From Glacieibacterium arshaanense (GTDB lineage Bacteria; Pseudomonadota; Alphaproteobacteria; Sphingomonadales; Sphingomonadaceae): DNA of 64,000 nt. The stretch's first letter is position 1. Each line of letters opens with the position of its first letter. The notes under the pieces are model-generated. The model had not been told where the DNA came from and did no database searches. It worked only from the letters and a program-made list of their open reading frames with translations. The position numbers and the translations under genes are program-made. Of the stretch, positions 1 through 8,662 are shown one piece after another. The DNA lies in the NCBI RefSeq assembly GCF_004681125.1, contig NZ_SIHO01000002.1:658562-722561 (forward strand), in the 5' to 3' direction.

Positions 1-535
1 AGGCGATGTCGCCGCCGACGTCGGACCAGAAGGTCAGCTTGCGGCGGTCTTCCCAGGGGAAGTCGAACAGGATCGCCAGCATCTGCGTGGTGAGCTCGAC
101 CGAGACCTTGTCGACCCAGTCGAATTCCTCGCCAATGGGCAACGTATCGAGCAGCTCGCCGGTGCGCTGGCGGATGGCACCGGCCATGCGCGCGATTTCA
201 CCCGGGCCGAACGCCGGCGACACGACGCGGCGCTGGTCGGTATGCTTGGGGCGGTCCATCGCGATGAAATTGGCGTCGGGCAGGTCGGCGACGGTGATGC
301 CGCCATGCTCGTAGCTCGACGAGAAGATGTCGGGATGTGCCTCGACGGTCTGGATGTCGGCGTGGCGGGTGATCGACCAATAGGGCCCGAACGGGCTTTC
401 GGGGCAGTAGTTGACCGGCGCTTCGGCGCGCATCTTGTCGAACACCGGCCGCCAGCTGTCGGTGGCGTAGAGGTTGGGGTCGGTAACGTCTGCGCCAAGC
501 GGAACGCCGGCGGGCGCGCGGGTCTGGGTGGCCAT
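1..535 (-). CDS. Cytochrome P450, CYP153-like, 3' part missing (runs off window)
   Basis: This is the N-terminal 178 codons of a P450, reading leftward from an ATG at 535 and leaving the window at base 1. The protein starts MATQTRAPAG and aligns almost residue for residue with the complete P450 next door: both carry the segments SPFGPYWSI, SSSYEHGGIT, FIAMDRP, SPAFGP, EEFDWVDKVS and LTTQMLAILFDFPWEDRR. The I-helix, ExxR and heme-Cys regions lie outside the window, so catalysis cannot be judged. It sits 34 nt downstream of the second P450 on the same strand and is probably co-transcribed. By similarity to that neighbour I infer a CYP153-type alkane or terpene hydroxylase needing a ferredoxin and ferredoxin reductase, neither of which is visible here. 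Confidence 0.88.
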   Translation of the reverse strand, partial: MATQTRAPAGVPLGADVTDPNLYATDSWRPVFDKMRAEAPVNYCPESPFGPYWSITRHADIQTVEAHPDIFSSSYEHGGITVADLPDANFIAMDRPKHTDQRRVVSPAFGPGEIARMAGAIRQRTGELLDTLPIGEEFDWVDKVSVELTTQMLAILFDFPWEDRRKLTFWSDVGGDIA

Positions 536-569
536 GGTCTAGGCTCCGGTAAGCGGTGGCAGTAGTGGG

Positions 570-1814
570 TTAGTTGCGGTCGATCACCACCGGCATCGAT
601 TTGAAGCCGTGCACGAAGCACTGCGCGACGCGTTCGGGGGTGCCGGTCATGCGCACCGTCATGCCGCGCTTGATCATTTCCTCGAACAAGATCTGCAGTT
701 GCAGCTCTGCGAGCCGGGCACCGACGCAGCGGTGAACGCCGAAGCCGAACGACATGTGGCGACGGGCGTTGGCGCGGCTGACGTCGAACTTTTCGGCGTC
801 GGGGAAGACGCTCTCGTCGCGGTTGGCGGCGATGTACCACATGATGATCTTGTCGCCCTTGGCGATCTTGTGACCCTCGAACTCGGTGTCCTGCGTCGCG
901 GTGCGGCGCATGTGCGCCAGCGGCGTCTGCCAGCGGATGACTTCGGACGCGGCGTTGGGGATCAGCGACGGGTCGGCGGCCAGCTTCGCCCATTGGTCGG
1001 GATAGAGGTTGAACGCCTCGATGGCGCCCGACATGGAATTGCGCGTCGTGTCATTGCCGCCGACGACGAGCAGGATGATATTACCGGTGCGTTCCTGGAA
1101 CGGCATGTCGCCCATGGCTTCCGAATGCGCCATCATCGAAATCAGGTCGCCGCTCGGCGGCAGCGCCTTGCGTTCGGCAAACAGCCGGTCGAAATAGTTG
1201 GTCATGTCGATCAGGTGCTGCTGGCGGATGTCCTTGGTCGCCGGGTTGATCGCCGCTTCGATATCGCCGCCCCAGTCGCTCCACATCGTCAGCAGCCGGC
1301 GGTCTTCCCACGGGAAGTCGAACAGGATGGCGAGCATCTGCGTGGTGAGTTCGATCGACACCTTGTCGACCCAGTCGAATTCTTCGCCGACCGGCAGCGT
1401 ATCGAGCAACTCGCTGGTGCGCTGGCGGATCGACACGCCCATGCGGGCGATTTCGCTCGGGCCGAACGCCGGGCTGACGGTGCGGCGCTGCTCGCCGTGG
1501 CGCGGGCGGTCCATTGCGATGAACTGCGGCAGGGCGAATTCACCGACCAGATCGGGAATGGTGATGCCGCCGTGTTCGTAGCTCGACGAATAGACGTCGG
1601 GATGCGCTTCGATAGCCTGGATGTCGGCGTGGCGGGAGATCGACCAATAGGGGCCGAACGGGCTGTCGGCACAATAATGTACCGGCGCCTCGGCGAGCAG
1701 CCGCGCAAATACCGGCCGCCAGCGGTCCTGACTGTAAAGCGTCGGGTCGCTGACATCGAGTACCGCGAGCGGTGTATCGACGGAATTGTCGTGCGGTTTA
1801 AGCTGCGTGGCCAT
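570..1814 (-). CDS. Cytochrome P450, CYP153-like (probable alkane terminal hydroxylase)
   Basis: A complete 414-residue soluble bacterial P450. The I-helix oxygen-binding motif GGNDTT is at about 252-257, the K-helix ExxR (EVIR) at 291-294, and the heme-ligand loop FGFGVHRCVG with the axial Cys near 363. The stretches GGNDTTRNSMSG, RWQTPLAHMRRTA and FGFGVHRCVG are what I associate with the CYP153 family, which hydroxylates medium-chain alkanes at the terminal carbon using a class I ferredoxin system; substrate here is inference. I chose the ATG at 1814 because GGGAG lies about 8 nt upstream and the resulting N-terminus (MATQLKPHDN) matches that of the adjacent paralogue; the frame is open further upstream to 1886. 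Divergent from the DUF1330 gene at 1900. Confidence 0.93.
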   Translation of the reverse strand: MATQLKPHDNSVDTPLAVLDVSDPTLYSQDRWRPVFARLLAEAPVHYCADSPFGPYWSISRHADIQAIEAHPDVYSSSYEHGGITIPDLVGEFALPQFIAMDRPRHGEQRRTVSPAFGPSEIARMGVSIRQRTSELLDTLPVGEEFDWVDKVSIELTTQMLAILFDFPWEDRRLLTMWSDWGGDIEAAINPATKDIRQQHLIDMTNYFDRLFAERKALPPSGDLISMMAHSEAMGDMPFQERTGNIILLVVGGNDTTRNSMSGAIEAFNLYPDQWAKLAADPSLIPNAASEVIRWQTPLAHMRRTATQDTEFEGHKIAKGDKIIMWYIAANRDESVFPDAEKFDVSRANARRHMSFGFGVHRCVGARLAELQLQILFEEMIKRGMTVRMTGTPERVAQCFVHGFKSMPVVIDRN

Positions 1815-1899
1815 GTGCGGATCTCCCAAGGTGCCGGGGTTTTCCCCTTGGCATGTGGCATGATACGCACTGCACGCCATTTGCATAGGGGAGAATCAG

Positions 1900-2337
1900 A
1901 TGACCAAATTCACCGGCGAGCGCGGCGACCGCAGCATCGACCCGACCGCTGATCAAGTGCGGAACTTGCGCGACAATGGCCCCGAAGGCCCGGTGGTGAT
2001 GCTCAACCTGCTCAAGTTCCGCGACCTCGCGCAATATCCGCCCGAGGCGGGCGAACCGCCGTGCAGCGGGGCTGCGGCGTATGCGCGCTACCAGACGGCG
2101 TTTTCGGAGGCGCTCAAGCCTCTGACGCAGGCCGAAATTCTCTACGATGGCCCGGTCAACAACATCGTCATCGGCATGGCGGGCAGCATCGAAACCGACT
2201 GGGACAAAGTGCTGCTGGTGCGCTATCCGAGCCGCGGCCACTTCCTCGGCATGATGGCCGACGCCGAATATCGCAAGTCGCTGGTGCACCGCTATGCCGG
2301 GCTGGAGCGGACGGTTTTGTTGCAGTGCGCGGGTTGA
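1900..2337 (+). CDS. DUF1330 family protein
   Basis: A 145-residue cytoplasmic protein with the hallmarks of the DUF1330 / dimeric alpha-beta barrel group: the VVMLNLLKFRD strand early on, a central YARYQTAFSEAL helix and a C-terminal YRKSLVHRYAGLERTVLLQC segment. DUF1330 proteins are small ferredoxin-fold dimers with no settled biochemical role. The ATG is preceded by GGGGAG with good spacing. It lies divergently opposite two P450 genes across an 85-nt gap, so the two units probably share a regulatory region; a link with hydrocarbon or lipid oxidation is only suggested by position. Confidence 0.85.
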   Translation: MTKFTGERGDRSIDPTADQVRNLRDNGPEGPVVMLNLLKFRDLAQYPPEAGEPPCSGAAAYARYQTAFSEALKPLTQAEILYDGPVNNIVIGMAGSIETDWDKVLLVRYPSRGHFLGMMADAEYRKSLVHRYAGLERTVLLQCAG

Positions 2338-2363
2338 ACTAGCTGCTATGCGACGATGAACGG

Positions 2364-2391
2364 TTGCACACACGCGCCGAATGCCTAAAAC
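2364..2391 (+). promoter_or_regulatory. Candidate sigma-70-type promoter of the sdh operon
   Basis: TTGCAC at 2364-2369 and TAAAAC at 2386-2391, separated by 16 nt, lie 57 nt upstream of the sdhC GTG start. It is the best -35/-10 pair I see in the short gap after the DUF1330 gene. Assigned by eye only. Confidence 0.35.
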
Positions 2392-2447
2392 GGCGCGCAA
2401 CGAGTCCCACCTGCTCAACACGTCCAGTTAGAATGAGGAGCCGCCAA

Positions 2448-2852
2448 GTGGCAGCCAACCGTCCCACTGCTCGACCGATTTCACCGCATCTGTCGGTGTT
2501 CAAATGGCGCTTCACGATGGCGGTGTCGATCATCCACCGTGCCACCGGCACGGCGCTGGCATTCGGCGGCGGCGTGCTGTTCCTGTGGTGGCTGCTCGCT
2601 GCCGCCAGCGGGCCGGATGCTTATGCAGTCTTCTACAGCGTGGCGCGCGGGCCGATCGGGATTCTCGTCGGTGTCGGGCTGAGCTGGGTGTTCTTCCAGC
2701 ATCTGCTGTCGGGACTGCGGCATCTGTATATGGACACCGGCGCCGGCTACGGCCTCGCCGAAGCGCGCAGCAGCGCGGTCGCGGTGTTTGCAGGTGCAGT
2801 GCTGCTGACGGTGCTGCTGTGGGTCGCCATTCTTTCGACCAAGGGACTTTGA
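2448..2852 (+). CDS. sdhC: Succinate dehydrogenase cytochrome b556 subunit
   Basis: A 134-residue membrane anchor of complex II, binding heme b and quinone with SdhD. It has the conserved N-terminus RPISPHLSVFKW, the SIIHRATGTALAFGG motif at the start of the first helix, and LSGLRHLYMDTG, whose His is the expected heme ligand; three hydrophobic helices follow the family pattern. I place the start at the GTG at 2448 because GAGGAG sits at 2435-2440, 7 nt away, and because longer versions add an Arg/Cys-rich tail unlike any SdhC. It is followed by sdhD after 3 nt in the operon sdhC-sdhD-sdhA-sdhB. Confidence 0.93.
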   Translation: MAANRPTARPISPHLSVFKWRFTMAVSIIHRATGTALAFGGGVLFLWWLLAAASGPDAYAVFYSVARGPIGILVGVGLSWVFFQHLLSGLRHLYMDTGAGYGLAEARSSAVAVFAGAVLLTVLLWVAILSTKGL

Positions 2853-2855
2853 GCC

Positions 2856-3236
2856 ATGGGTAACGGAACCGAACTCGGCCGCGTTCGCGGTCTGGGCAGC
2901 GCCAAGTCGGGCGTGCATCACTGGTGGATGCAGCGCGTAACGGCTGTCGCCAATGTCGCGCTGCTGCTGTGGTTCGTCATCAGCCTGGTCCGGCTGCCGG
3001 GGCTCGACCATGCGTCGGTGCTGCTGTGGCTGCGGCAACCTGTCGCTGCGGTGCCAATGCTGCTGCTCATTGCCAGCGTATTCTGGCACCTGCGTCTCGG
3101 CTTCCAGGTATTCATCGAGGATTATGTCCATGATGAAGGCGCGAAGCTGCTGGCGTTGCTGGCACTCAATTTCTATGCGCTTGCGGGCGCCGCGGCAGGC
3201 GTTTTTGCCGTGCTCAAGATTGCTCTAGGGGCATAA
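2856..3236 (+). CDS. sdhD: Succinate dehydrogenase hydrophobic membrane anchor subunit
   Basis: A 126-residue inner-membrane protein, second anchor of complex II. It begins with the soluble stretch MGNGTELGRVRGLGSAKSG followed by VHHWWMQRVTAVAN, the conserved entry to helix 1, and has three transmembrane segments. HLRLGFQVFIEDYVHDE after helix 2 is typical of SdhD near the heme and quinone pocket. It starts 3 nt after sdhC and ends 3 nt before sdhA, so the three cistrons are tightly coupled. Family, order and length agree. Confidence 0.92.
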   Translation: MGNGTELGRVRGLGSAKSGVHHWWMQRVTAVANVALLLWFVISLVRLPGLDHASVLLWLRQPVAAVPMLLLIASVFWHLRLGFQVFIEDYVHDEGAKLLALLALNFYALAGAAAGVFAVLKIALGA

Positions 3237-3239
3237 GAC

Positions 3240-5027
3240 ATGACCGAAGCTTACAAGATTATCGATCACGTCTATGACGCCGTCGTCGTCGGCGCCGGTG
3301 GCTCGGGCCTGCGGGCCGCGATGGGCATTGCTGAAACCGGCCTGAAGACCGCGTGCATCACCAAGGTGTTCCCGACGCGCTCGCACACCGTCGCCGCGCA
3401 GGGCGGCATCGCCGCGTCGCTCGGCAACATGGGCCCCGACCATTGGACGTGGCACATGTACGACACCGTCAAGGGTTCCGACTGGCTCGGCGACCAGGAC
3501 GCGATCGAGTATCTGTGCCGCGAAGCGCCGGCTGCGGTCTATGAACTCGAACATTACGGCGTGCCGTTCAGCCGCACCGACGAAGGCCGCATCTACCAGC
3601 GCGCGTTCGGCGGCATGACGCAGGATATGGGCAACGGCCCGCCGGCCCAGCGCACCTGCGCCGCTGCCGACCGCACCGGCCATGCGATGCTGCACGCGCT
3701 GTATCAACAGAGCCTGAAGTACTCGACCGACTTCTACATCGAATATTTCGCCATCGACCTCATCATGGTGAACGGTGAATGCAAGGGCGTCATCGCCATC
3801 AACATGGAAGACGGCAGCATCCACCGCTTTCGCAGCCACGCCACCGTGCTGGCGACCGGCGGCTATGGCCGCTGCTATTTCTCGGCGACATCGGCGCACA
3901 CCAGCACCGGTGACGGCGGCGGCATGGCGGTGCGTGCCGGCATCGGCATGCAGGACATGGAATTCGTCCAGTTCCACCCGACGGGCATCTACGGCGCCGG
4001 CGTGCTGATCACCGAAGGCGCGCGCGGCGAGGGCGGTTACCTGACCAACTCGACCGGCGAACGTTTCATGGAACGCTATGCACCGAGCGCCAAGGACCTC
4101 GCGTCGCGCGACGTCGTCAGCCGCTCGATGGCGATGGAAATCCGCGAAGGCCGCGGTGTGGGTAGCGAGGGCGAATACATCAACCTCCACCTCAACCACA
4201 TCGACCCCGCGGTGCTCCACGAACGCCTGCCGGGCATTTCGGAAACCGCGAAGATCTTCGCCGGCGTCGACGTGACGCGCGAGCCGATCCCGGTCACGCC
4301 GACGGTGCACTACAACATGGGCGGCATCCCGACGAACTATCACGGCGAAGTCGTGACGCTGAAGGACGGCGATCCCGATGCCGTCGTGCCCGGGCTGTTC
4401 GCGGTCGGTGAAGCGGCGTGCGTTTCGGTGCACGGCGCCAACCGCCTCGGCTCGAACTCGCTGATCGATCTCGTGGTGTTCGGCCGTGCGACCGCGCACC
4501 GCATCGGCGCCATCCAGAAGGCCGGCGCCGCGCACGCACCGCTGCCCAAGGACCATGCCGACTTCGCGCTCGGCCGCCTCGACGGCTTCCGCTTCTCGAG
4601 CGGTGCTTCGACGACGGCGTCGGTGCGCCTTGCGATGCAGAAGACGATGCAGGCCAACGCCGGCGTGTTCCGCACCGCCGAAGTGCTCGCCGAAGGCTGC
4701 GCCAAGATCGACGCGGTAGCCGCGCGCATGGGCGACATCGGCATCGCCGACCGCAGCCTGGTGTTCAACACCGACCTGATCGAAACGCTCGAACTCGACA
4801 ACATGATCCCGCAGGCGGTGCTGACGATGCACGGCGCCTACAACCGCCACGAAAGTCGCGGCGCGCACATGCACGAGGACTTCCCGAACCGCGACGACGA
4901 GAATTGGATGAAACACACCATCGCGTGGTTCGACAAGGGCAAGGTCGCGCTCGATACGCGGCCGGTGCACAGCTACACGCTGACCGACGAGATTGGCTAC
5001 ATCAAGCCCAAGGCGCGGGTTTACTGA
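3240..5027 (+). CDS. sdhA: Succinate dehydrogenase flavoprotein subunit
   Basis: The 595-residue catalytic subunit of complex II, oxidising succinate to fumarate with covalently bound FAD. Visible features are the dinucleotide-binding [12 protein letters not shown] at about 19-30, the [14 protein letters not shown] motif containing the FAD-linked His, FVQFHPTGI, the active-site region [21 protein letters not shown], and [10 protein letters not shown] near residue 400. Length is normal for alphaproteobacterial SdhA. It lies in sdhCDAB with only a 10-nt gap to sdhB. The TCA genes mdh, sucCD, sucAB and lpd lie 9-18 kb downstream on the same strand. Confidence 0.97.
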   Translation: MTEAYKIIDHVYDAVVVGAGGSGLRAAMGIAETGLKTACITKVFPTRSHTVAAQGGIAASLGNMGPDHWTWHMYDTVKGSDWLGDQDAIEYLCREAPAAVYELEHYGVPFSRTDEGRIYQRAFGGMTQDMGNGPPAQRTCAAADRTGHAMLHALYQQSLKYSTDFYIEYFAIDLIMVNGECKGVIAINMEDGSIHRFRSHATVLATGGYGRCYFSATSAHTSTGDGGGMAVRAGIGMQDMEFVQFHPTGIYGAGVLITEGARGEGGYLTNSTGERFMERYAPSAKDLASRDVVSRSMAMEIREGRGVGSEGEYINLHLNHIDPAVLHERLPGISETAKIFAGVDVTREPIPVTPTVHYNMGGIPTNYHGEVVTLKDGDPDAVVPGLFAVGEAACVSVHGANRLGSNSLIDLVVFGRATAHRIGAIQKAGAAHAPLPKDHADFALGRLDGFRFSSGASTTASVRLAMQKTMQANAGVFRTAEVLAEGCAKIDAVAARMGDIGIADRSLVFNTDLIETLELDNMIPQAVLTMHGAYNRHESRGAHMHEDFPNRDDENWMKHTIAWFDKGKVALDTRPVHSYTLTDEIGYIKPKARVY

Positions 5028-5037
5028 GGAAAAGACG

Positions 5038-5823
5038 ATGGCAGAATTCTCTCTCCCCGCGAACAGCGTCATCTCTTCGAAGGGCAAGCGCTATCCGGCG
5101 CCGGCTGGCGCGAAGAACGTCCGGGCGTTCAAGATCTACCGCTGGAACCCCGATGACGGTGCCAATCCGCGCTATGACACTTATGAGCTCGACCTCGACC
5201 AGACCGGCCCGATGGTTCTCGACGCGCTGATCAAGATCAAGGGCGAGATCGACCCGACGCTGACCTTCCGGCGCTCGTGCCGCGAGGGCATCTGCGGGTC
5301 ATGCTCGATGAACATCGACGGCACCAACACGCTGGCCTGCACGCAGGCGATCGGCGACATCAAGGGCGAGGTGCAGATTACGCCGCTGCCGCACATGGAG
5401 GTCATCAAGGACCTGGTCCCCGACTTCAAGCATTTCTACGCGCAATATGCCTCGATCAAGCCGTGGCTGCAGACCGTGACGCCGGCGCCTGCCAACGAGG
5501 AACGCCTGCAGTCGGTCGAAGACCGCGCCAAGCTCGACGGCATGTACGAGTGCATCCTGTGCGCCTGCTGCAGCACGTCGTGCCCGAGCTATTGGTGGAA
5601 CAGCGACAAGTTCCTCGGACCTGCGGTGCTGCTGGCAGCCTACCGCTGGCTTGCCGACAGCCGCGATGAAATGACTGGCGAGCGGCTGGATGCGCTGGAA
5701 GATCCGTTCCGGCTGTATCGTTGCCATACGATCATGAACTGCTCGAATGTGTGCCCGAAGGGGTTGAACCCGGCGCATGCGATTGCGGAAATTAAAAAGA
5801 TGATGGTTGAGAGGGCTGTTTAG
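5038..5823 (+). CDS. sdhB: Succinate dehydrogenase iron-sulfur subunit
   Basis: A 261-residue electron-transfer subunit of complex II. Three Fe-S ligand sets can be read in order: CREGICGSC with a later Cys for the [2Fe-2S] cluster, [16 protein letters not shown] for the [4Fe-4S] cluster, and [17 protein letters not shown] for the [3Fe-4S] cluster. The ATG at 5038 is chosen over an in-frame upstream ATG that overlaps sdhA because TGAGGAAAAG gives a Shine-Dalgarno at the right distance and MAEFSLP matches the usual SdhB N-terminus. Last gene of the operon; a strong hairpin follows 15 nt after the stop. Confidence 0.96.
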   Translation: MAEFSLPANSVISSKGKRYPAPAGAKNVRAFKIYRWNPDDGANPRYDTYELDLDQTGPMVLDALIKIKGEIDPTLTFRRSCREGICGSCSMNIDGTNTLACTQAIGDIKGEVQITPLPHMEVIKDLVPDFKHFYAQYASIKPWLQTVTPAPANEERLQSVEDRAKLDGMYECILCACCSTSCPSYWWNSDKFLGPAVLLAAYRWLADSRDEMTGERLDALEDPFRLYRCHTIMNCSNVCPKGLNPAHAIAEIKKMMVERAV

Positions 5824-5838
5824 CGGCTGCGCCCAAGA

Positions 5839-5863
5839 CGAAATTTGCTCTTCGCGAATTTCG
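5839..5863 (+). terminator. Hairpin after sdhB (no U tract)
   Basis: CGAAATTTGC and GCGAATTTCG form a 10-bp stem with one G-T wobble around a TCTTC loop, 15 nt after the sdhB stop. No run of T follows, so it is more likely an mRNA 3'-end stabiliser or part of a Rho-dependent end than an intrinsic terminator. Confidence 0.45.
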
Positions 5864-5902
5864 GCTTGGAAGCTGACTCGCTACACAGCCCGGCCGGCGA
5901 GG

Positions 5903-5951
5903 CAGCGGGCACAAGCCCGCTGAACTCGGCCGACGGGCGGGCTTTGCCCGC
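5903..5951. repeat. Two consecutive GC-rich hairpins between sdhB and phaZ
   Basis: CAGCGGGC-ACAA-GCCCGCTG at 5903-5922 (8-bp perfect stem) and GCGGGC-TTT-GCCCGC at 5937-5951 (6-bp perfect stem) lie in the convergent gap between sdhB and phaZ. The paired small-hairpin layout resembles REP-type intergenic elements. The rest of the 225-nt gap shows nothing else. Confidence 0.4.
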
Positions 5952-6048
5952 AATCTTCCTGCCTTGCTTACCTAAAGCGACTCAGCGGGCGCCGCCGCTC
6001 GTCGGCGTGGCTCTGCCACGACCGGGCGCGACGCTGCCGCGCAGGCAG

Positions 6049-7266
6049 CTATGCCATAGCTAAGACTAAGTTGCGCACCTGCGGGTAAATCTGCTGCTCC
6101 CACTTCTTCCCCGAAAACAGCCCGTAATGGCCGACCCCCGGTTGCAAGTGATAGCGTTTCAAATGCGGCCGCAAACTCGTGCACAAATCATGCGCCGCTG
6201 ACGTCTGCCCGACCGAGCAGATATCGTCGCGCTCGCCCTCGACCGTCAGCAGTGCGGTGCGGTGAATCGCACCCGGCCGCACCTTGCGGCCACGGTGCAT
6301 CAGTTCACCGCGCGCCAACTCGGCCTGCTGGAACACCTTCTCGACCGTTTCGAGGTAGAACTCGGCGGTCAGGTCGAGCACCGCGAAATATTCCTCGTAG
6401 AAATCCTTGATCACCGTCGCCTTGTCGATTTCGGCATTGGCGAGGTGCTGGTAGAGCGCGCGGTGCTGGCCGGTGTGGCGATCGGGGTTCATCGCCATGA
6501 ACGCGGTCAACTGCAGGAAGCCCGGATAGACGCGGCGGCCGCGCCCGGCATAGCGCGCCGGCACCTTCGAAATCAGCTTGTCGCGGAACCATTCGATCGG
6601 GTTGTCCATCGCGAGGTCGTTGACCGTCGTCGGCGCGATGCGCGTGTCGATCGGGCCGCCCATCAGCGTCATCGTCCGCGGTACCGCCGGGTTGTGGTCT
6701 TCCGACATGATAGCGACCGCGGCGAGCGTCGGCACGCACGGCTGGCACACCGCGAGCACGTTCGACGCCGGCCCGAGCTCCTCGAGGAAGCGGATGACAT
6801 AGTCGGTATAGTCTTCGAGTCCGAAGGTGCCGGCGTCGGCGGGCACGTCGCGGGCGTTGACCCAGTCGGTGATGTAGACGTCATGGTCGGCGAGCAGCGT
6901 CTTCACCGTGTTGCGCAGCAGCGTCGAAAAATGCCCCGACAGCGGCGCGACGACGAGCATCTTGGGCTGCGGCGTCAGCACGTCATCCTTGGCGAAGTGC
7001 AGCAGATTGCCGAACGGCAGCGCCAGCGTGATTTCCTCGCGCACCGCAACTTCGCGGTTGCCGTCGATGACGGTCTTGATGCCGAACGGCGGGCGTTCGT
7101 GCGTTACCTTCGAATTGCCGGTCACGTCGATCAGTGCATAGATGCTGTCGGCTATCGGCGTGCGCGCCATCGGCCCCATCATGTCGCGCCATTTCAATGC
7201 CGCCGCCGCCATCCGCCGGTACGGCGTCATGGCATCGGTCCACGTCTGGAACACCTGGTACAACAT
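6049..7266 (-). CDS. phaZ: Intracellular polyhydroxybutyrate depolymerase
   Basis: A 405-residue cytoplasmic alpha/beta-hydrolase of the intracellular PHB depolymerase (PhaZ) family, which mobilises polyhydroxyalkanoate granules. The nucleophile-elbow position reads AVCQPCVP, with Cys near 174 in place of Ser as in the Ralstonia-type enzyme; GERDDICSVGQT and PGVGHYGLFSG probably supply the acid and His. Family markers PFGNLLHFAKD, MLVVAPLSGHFSTLLRNTV and YITDWVNARDVP are present. The ATG at 7266 is preceded by GGAGGA 9 nt away and gives the usual MLYQVFQ start, so the open frame up to 7377 is not counted. No PHA synthase or phasin gene is in the window. Confidence 0.93.
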   Translation of the reverse strand: MLYQVFQTWTDAMTPYRRMAAAALKWRDMMGPMARTPIADSIYALIDVTGNSKVTHERPPFGIKTVIDGNREVAVREEITLALPFGNLLHFAKDDVLTPQPKMLVVAPLSGHFSTLLRNTVKTLLADHDVYITDWVNARDVPADAGTFGLEDYTDYVIRFLEELGPASNVLAVCQPCVPTLAAVAIMSEDHNPAVPRTMTLMGGPIDTRIAPTTVNDLAMDNPIEWFRDKLISKVPARYAGRGRRVYPGFLQLTAFMAMNPDRHTGQHRALYQHLANAEIDKATVIKDFYEEYFAVLDLTAEFYLETVEKVFQQAELARGELMHRGRKVRPGAIHRTALLTVEGERDDICSVGQTSAAHDLCTSLRPHLKRYHLQPGVGHYGLFSGKKWEQQIYPQVRNLVLAMA

Positions 7267-7431
7267 CAGCGCGCAGTCCTCCGCGGGCGGGGCGAATCGC
7301 AATAATCGTATCGCGCCCACTTCCCTTGTCGATTGATTAGTGCATAAAATGCTGCACTGCGTCATAAAATATTTCAAGCGGCGCGTTTATTTTTTGTGGG
7401 GCCGGCGTCCGCCCCCGCCCAGGAGAGTCAC

Positions 7432-8100
7432 ATGGCCAAGGCCCCGGAACGCGCGCAACTGACGCTGTCGAGCAAAAACTACTCGTCATGGTCGCTGCGG
7501 GGTTGGCTGCTGTGCCGCATGGCCGGGCTGCAGATCGACGAGCGCAAGGTGGCGATCGACGACGCCACCAATCGCGCCGAGCTGCTGCTGCTGTCGCCGT
7601 CGGTGCTGGTGCCGCGGCTGACGCACGACGGTGTCAGCGTCTGGGACACCCTGGCGATTGCCGAATATTTGAACGAAATCTTCCCCGATGCCGGACTTTT
7701 CCCCGCCGACCGTGTCGCACGCGCGCATTGCCGGTCGATTTCGGGCGAAATCCACTCGGGATTCGCCAATTTGCGCTCGGCGCTGCCGATGAATCTGCGC
7801 ACCAAGCACGCCAAGTTCCGCATCTTCGCCGGCGCCCGCCCCGACATCGACCGCGTCGAAACCATCTGGGCCGAATGCCTTTCGGCTTATGGCGGCCCGT
7901 ACCTGTTCGGCGCTAAGCCGACCGTAGCCGACGCGATGTTCGCCCCTGTCACCCGCCGCTTCATCACCTATGCGGTCGCGATTTCACCGGTCAGTGCCGC
8001 CTATTGCGCGACCATCGACGCCTGGCCGCTGATGCGCGAATGGATCAAGGCGGCCGCCGCCGAGCCCGAGGAAATGGAAGAACTCGACGTCGAATTCTGA
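7432..8100 (+). CDS. Glutathione S-transferase family protein
   Basis: A 222-residue protein with a thioredoxin-like N-terminal domain and an all-alpha C-terminal domain. LTLSSKNYSSWSLRGWLLCRMAGL is the glutathione-site region with Ser residues near 14-20, SPSVLVPRLTHDG carries the cis-Pro before beta-3, and VWDTLAIAEYLNEIFP is the typical (E/D)S-like GSH-gamma-Glu segment with Asp-Thr in place of Glu-Ser. FGAKPTVADAMFAPV is the conserved capping box. The ATG at 7432 has AGGAGAG upstream. Divergent from phaZ; substrate unknown. Confidence 0.88.
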   Translation: MAKAPERAQLTLSSKNYSSWSLRGWLLCRMAGLQIDERKVAIDDATNRAELLLLSPSVLVPRLTHDGVSVWDTLAIAEYLNEIFPDAGLFPADRVARAHCRSISGEIHSGFANLRSALPMNLRTKHAKFRIFAGARPDIDRVETIWAECLSAYGGPYLFGAKPTVADAMFAPVTRRFITYAVAISPVSAAYCATIDAWPLMREWIKAAAAEPEEMEELDVEF

Positions 8101-8121
8101 GGCCTGGTTGGGTTGCGGCTG

Positions 8122-8523
8122 TCAAAGCGTCGGCACATCAGCCTCGACATAGACTTTAAGCACGGCAGCTTCGGCGAGCAGCTTCTCGGCGTGGTCGGAT
8201 CTGCCATGCTCGGCCATCTGTGCCGCGGCCGCGTGCCGCGATTCGACCTCGTGCGCAACCAAGCGCGCAACGTCGGCGGGTGTCAGCTTCAGGCGCGCAA
8301 CTTCCGCTGACCGGTCAGCAAAGTCGCGCGGCACATAGCGCACATGCTGCGCGTCGGTGGGCACTGCTTGTGCATTGTCGAGCGCCGCCATCAGCGAACG
8401 CAGCGCGCTGATGGCGGCCGCGTGGCGCTGTTTGATGGCCACACCGAGGTCGGCCCTGACGCGCCGTTTGAGCGCTTCGGCGGCATCCTCCTCGAAAATG
8501 GCAGGGTTCGCTTTTTCGTCCAT
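8122..8523 (-). CDS. GatB/YqeY domain-containing protein
   Basis: A 133-residue protein whose first helix (LKRRVRADLGVAIKQRHAAAISALRSLMAALDNAQAV) and C-terminal part (VESRHAAAAQMAEHGRSD, AEKLLAEAAVLKVYV) fit the YqeY fold, the domain shared with the tail of amidotransferase subunit GatB. It is shorter than the usual ~150 residues and the middle loop looks reduced. YqeY proteins have no proven function. It converges on the GST gene 21 nt away and diverges from the thioesterase gene. I am sure of the family, not of any role. Confidence 0.78.
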   Translation of the reverse strand: MDEKANPAIFEEDAAEALKRRVRADLGVAIKQRHAAAISALRSLMAALDNAQAVPTDAQHVRYVPRDFADRSAEVARLKLTPADVARLVAHEVESRHAAAAQMAEHGRSDHAEKLLAEAAVLKVYVEADVPTL

Positions 8524-8662
8524 TCAACATTTTCGCGTCGGCGGCAGCTTGTGGCAAGATGCTTGCTTTCGGCCCCCAGCTCTCGCGCCAAGGTCGTCGC
8601 GCGCAGGCTGAACCGGCCGGTTTCTGTTGCATTGCAATACAAAGCCCGACTATCAACGCGCC

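Noticed and set aside
3225..5087. 620-codon open frame antisense to sdhA
   Set aside because: Sequence is rich in Arg/Ala/His/Val with no domain and mirrors the sdhA codons. High GC keeps antisense frames open.
6049..7266. PHA synthase instead of depolymerase
   Set aside because: The elbow is CQPCVP and the flanking blocks are those of PhaZ, not the GxCxG box of PhaC.
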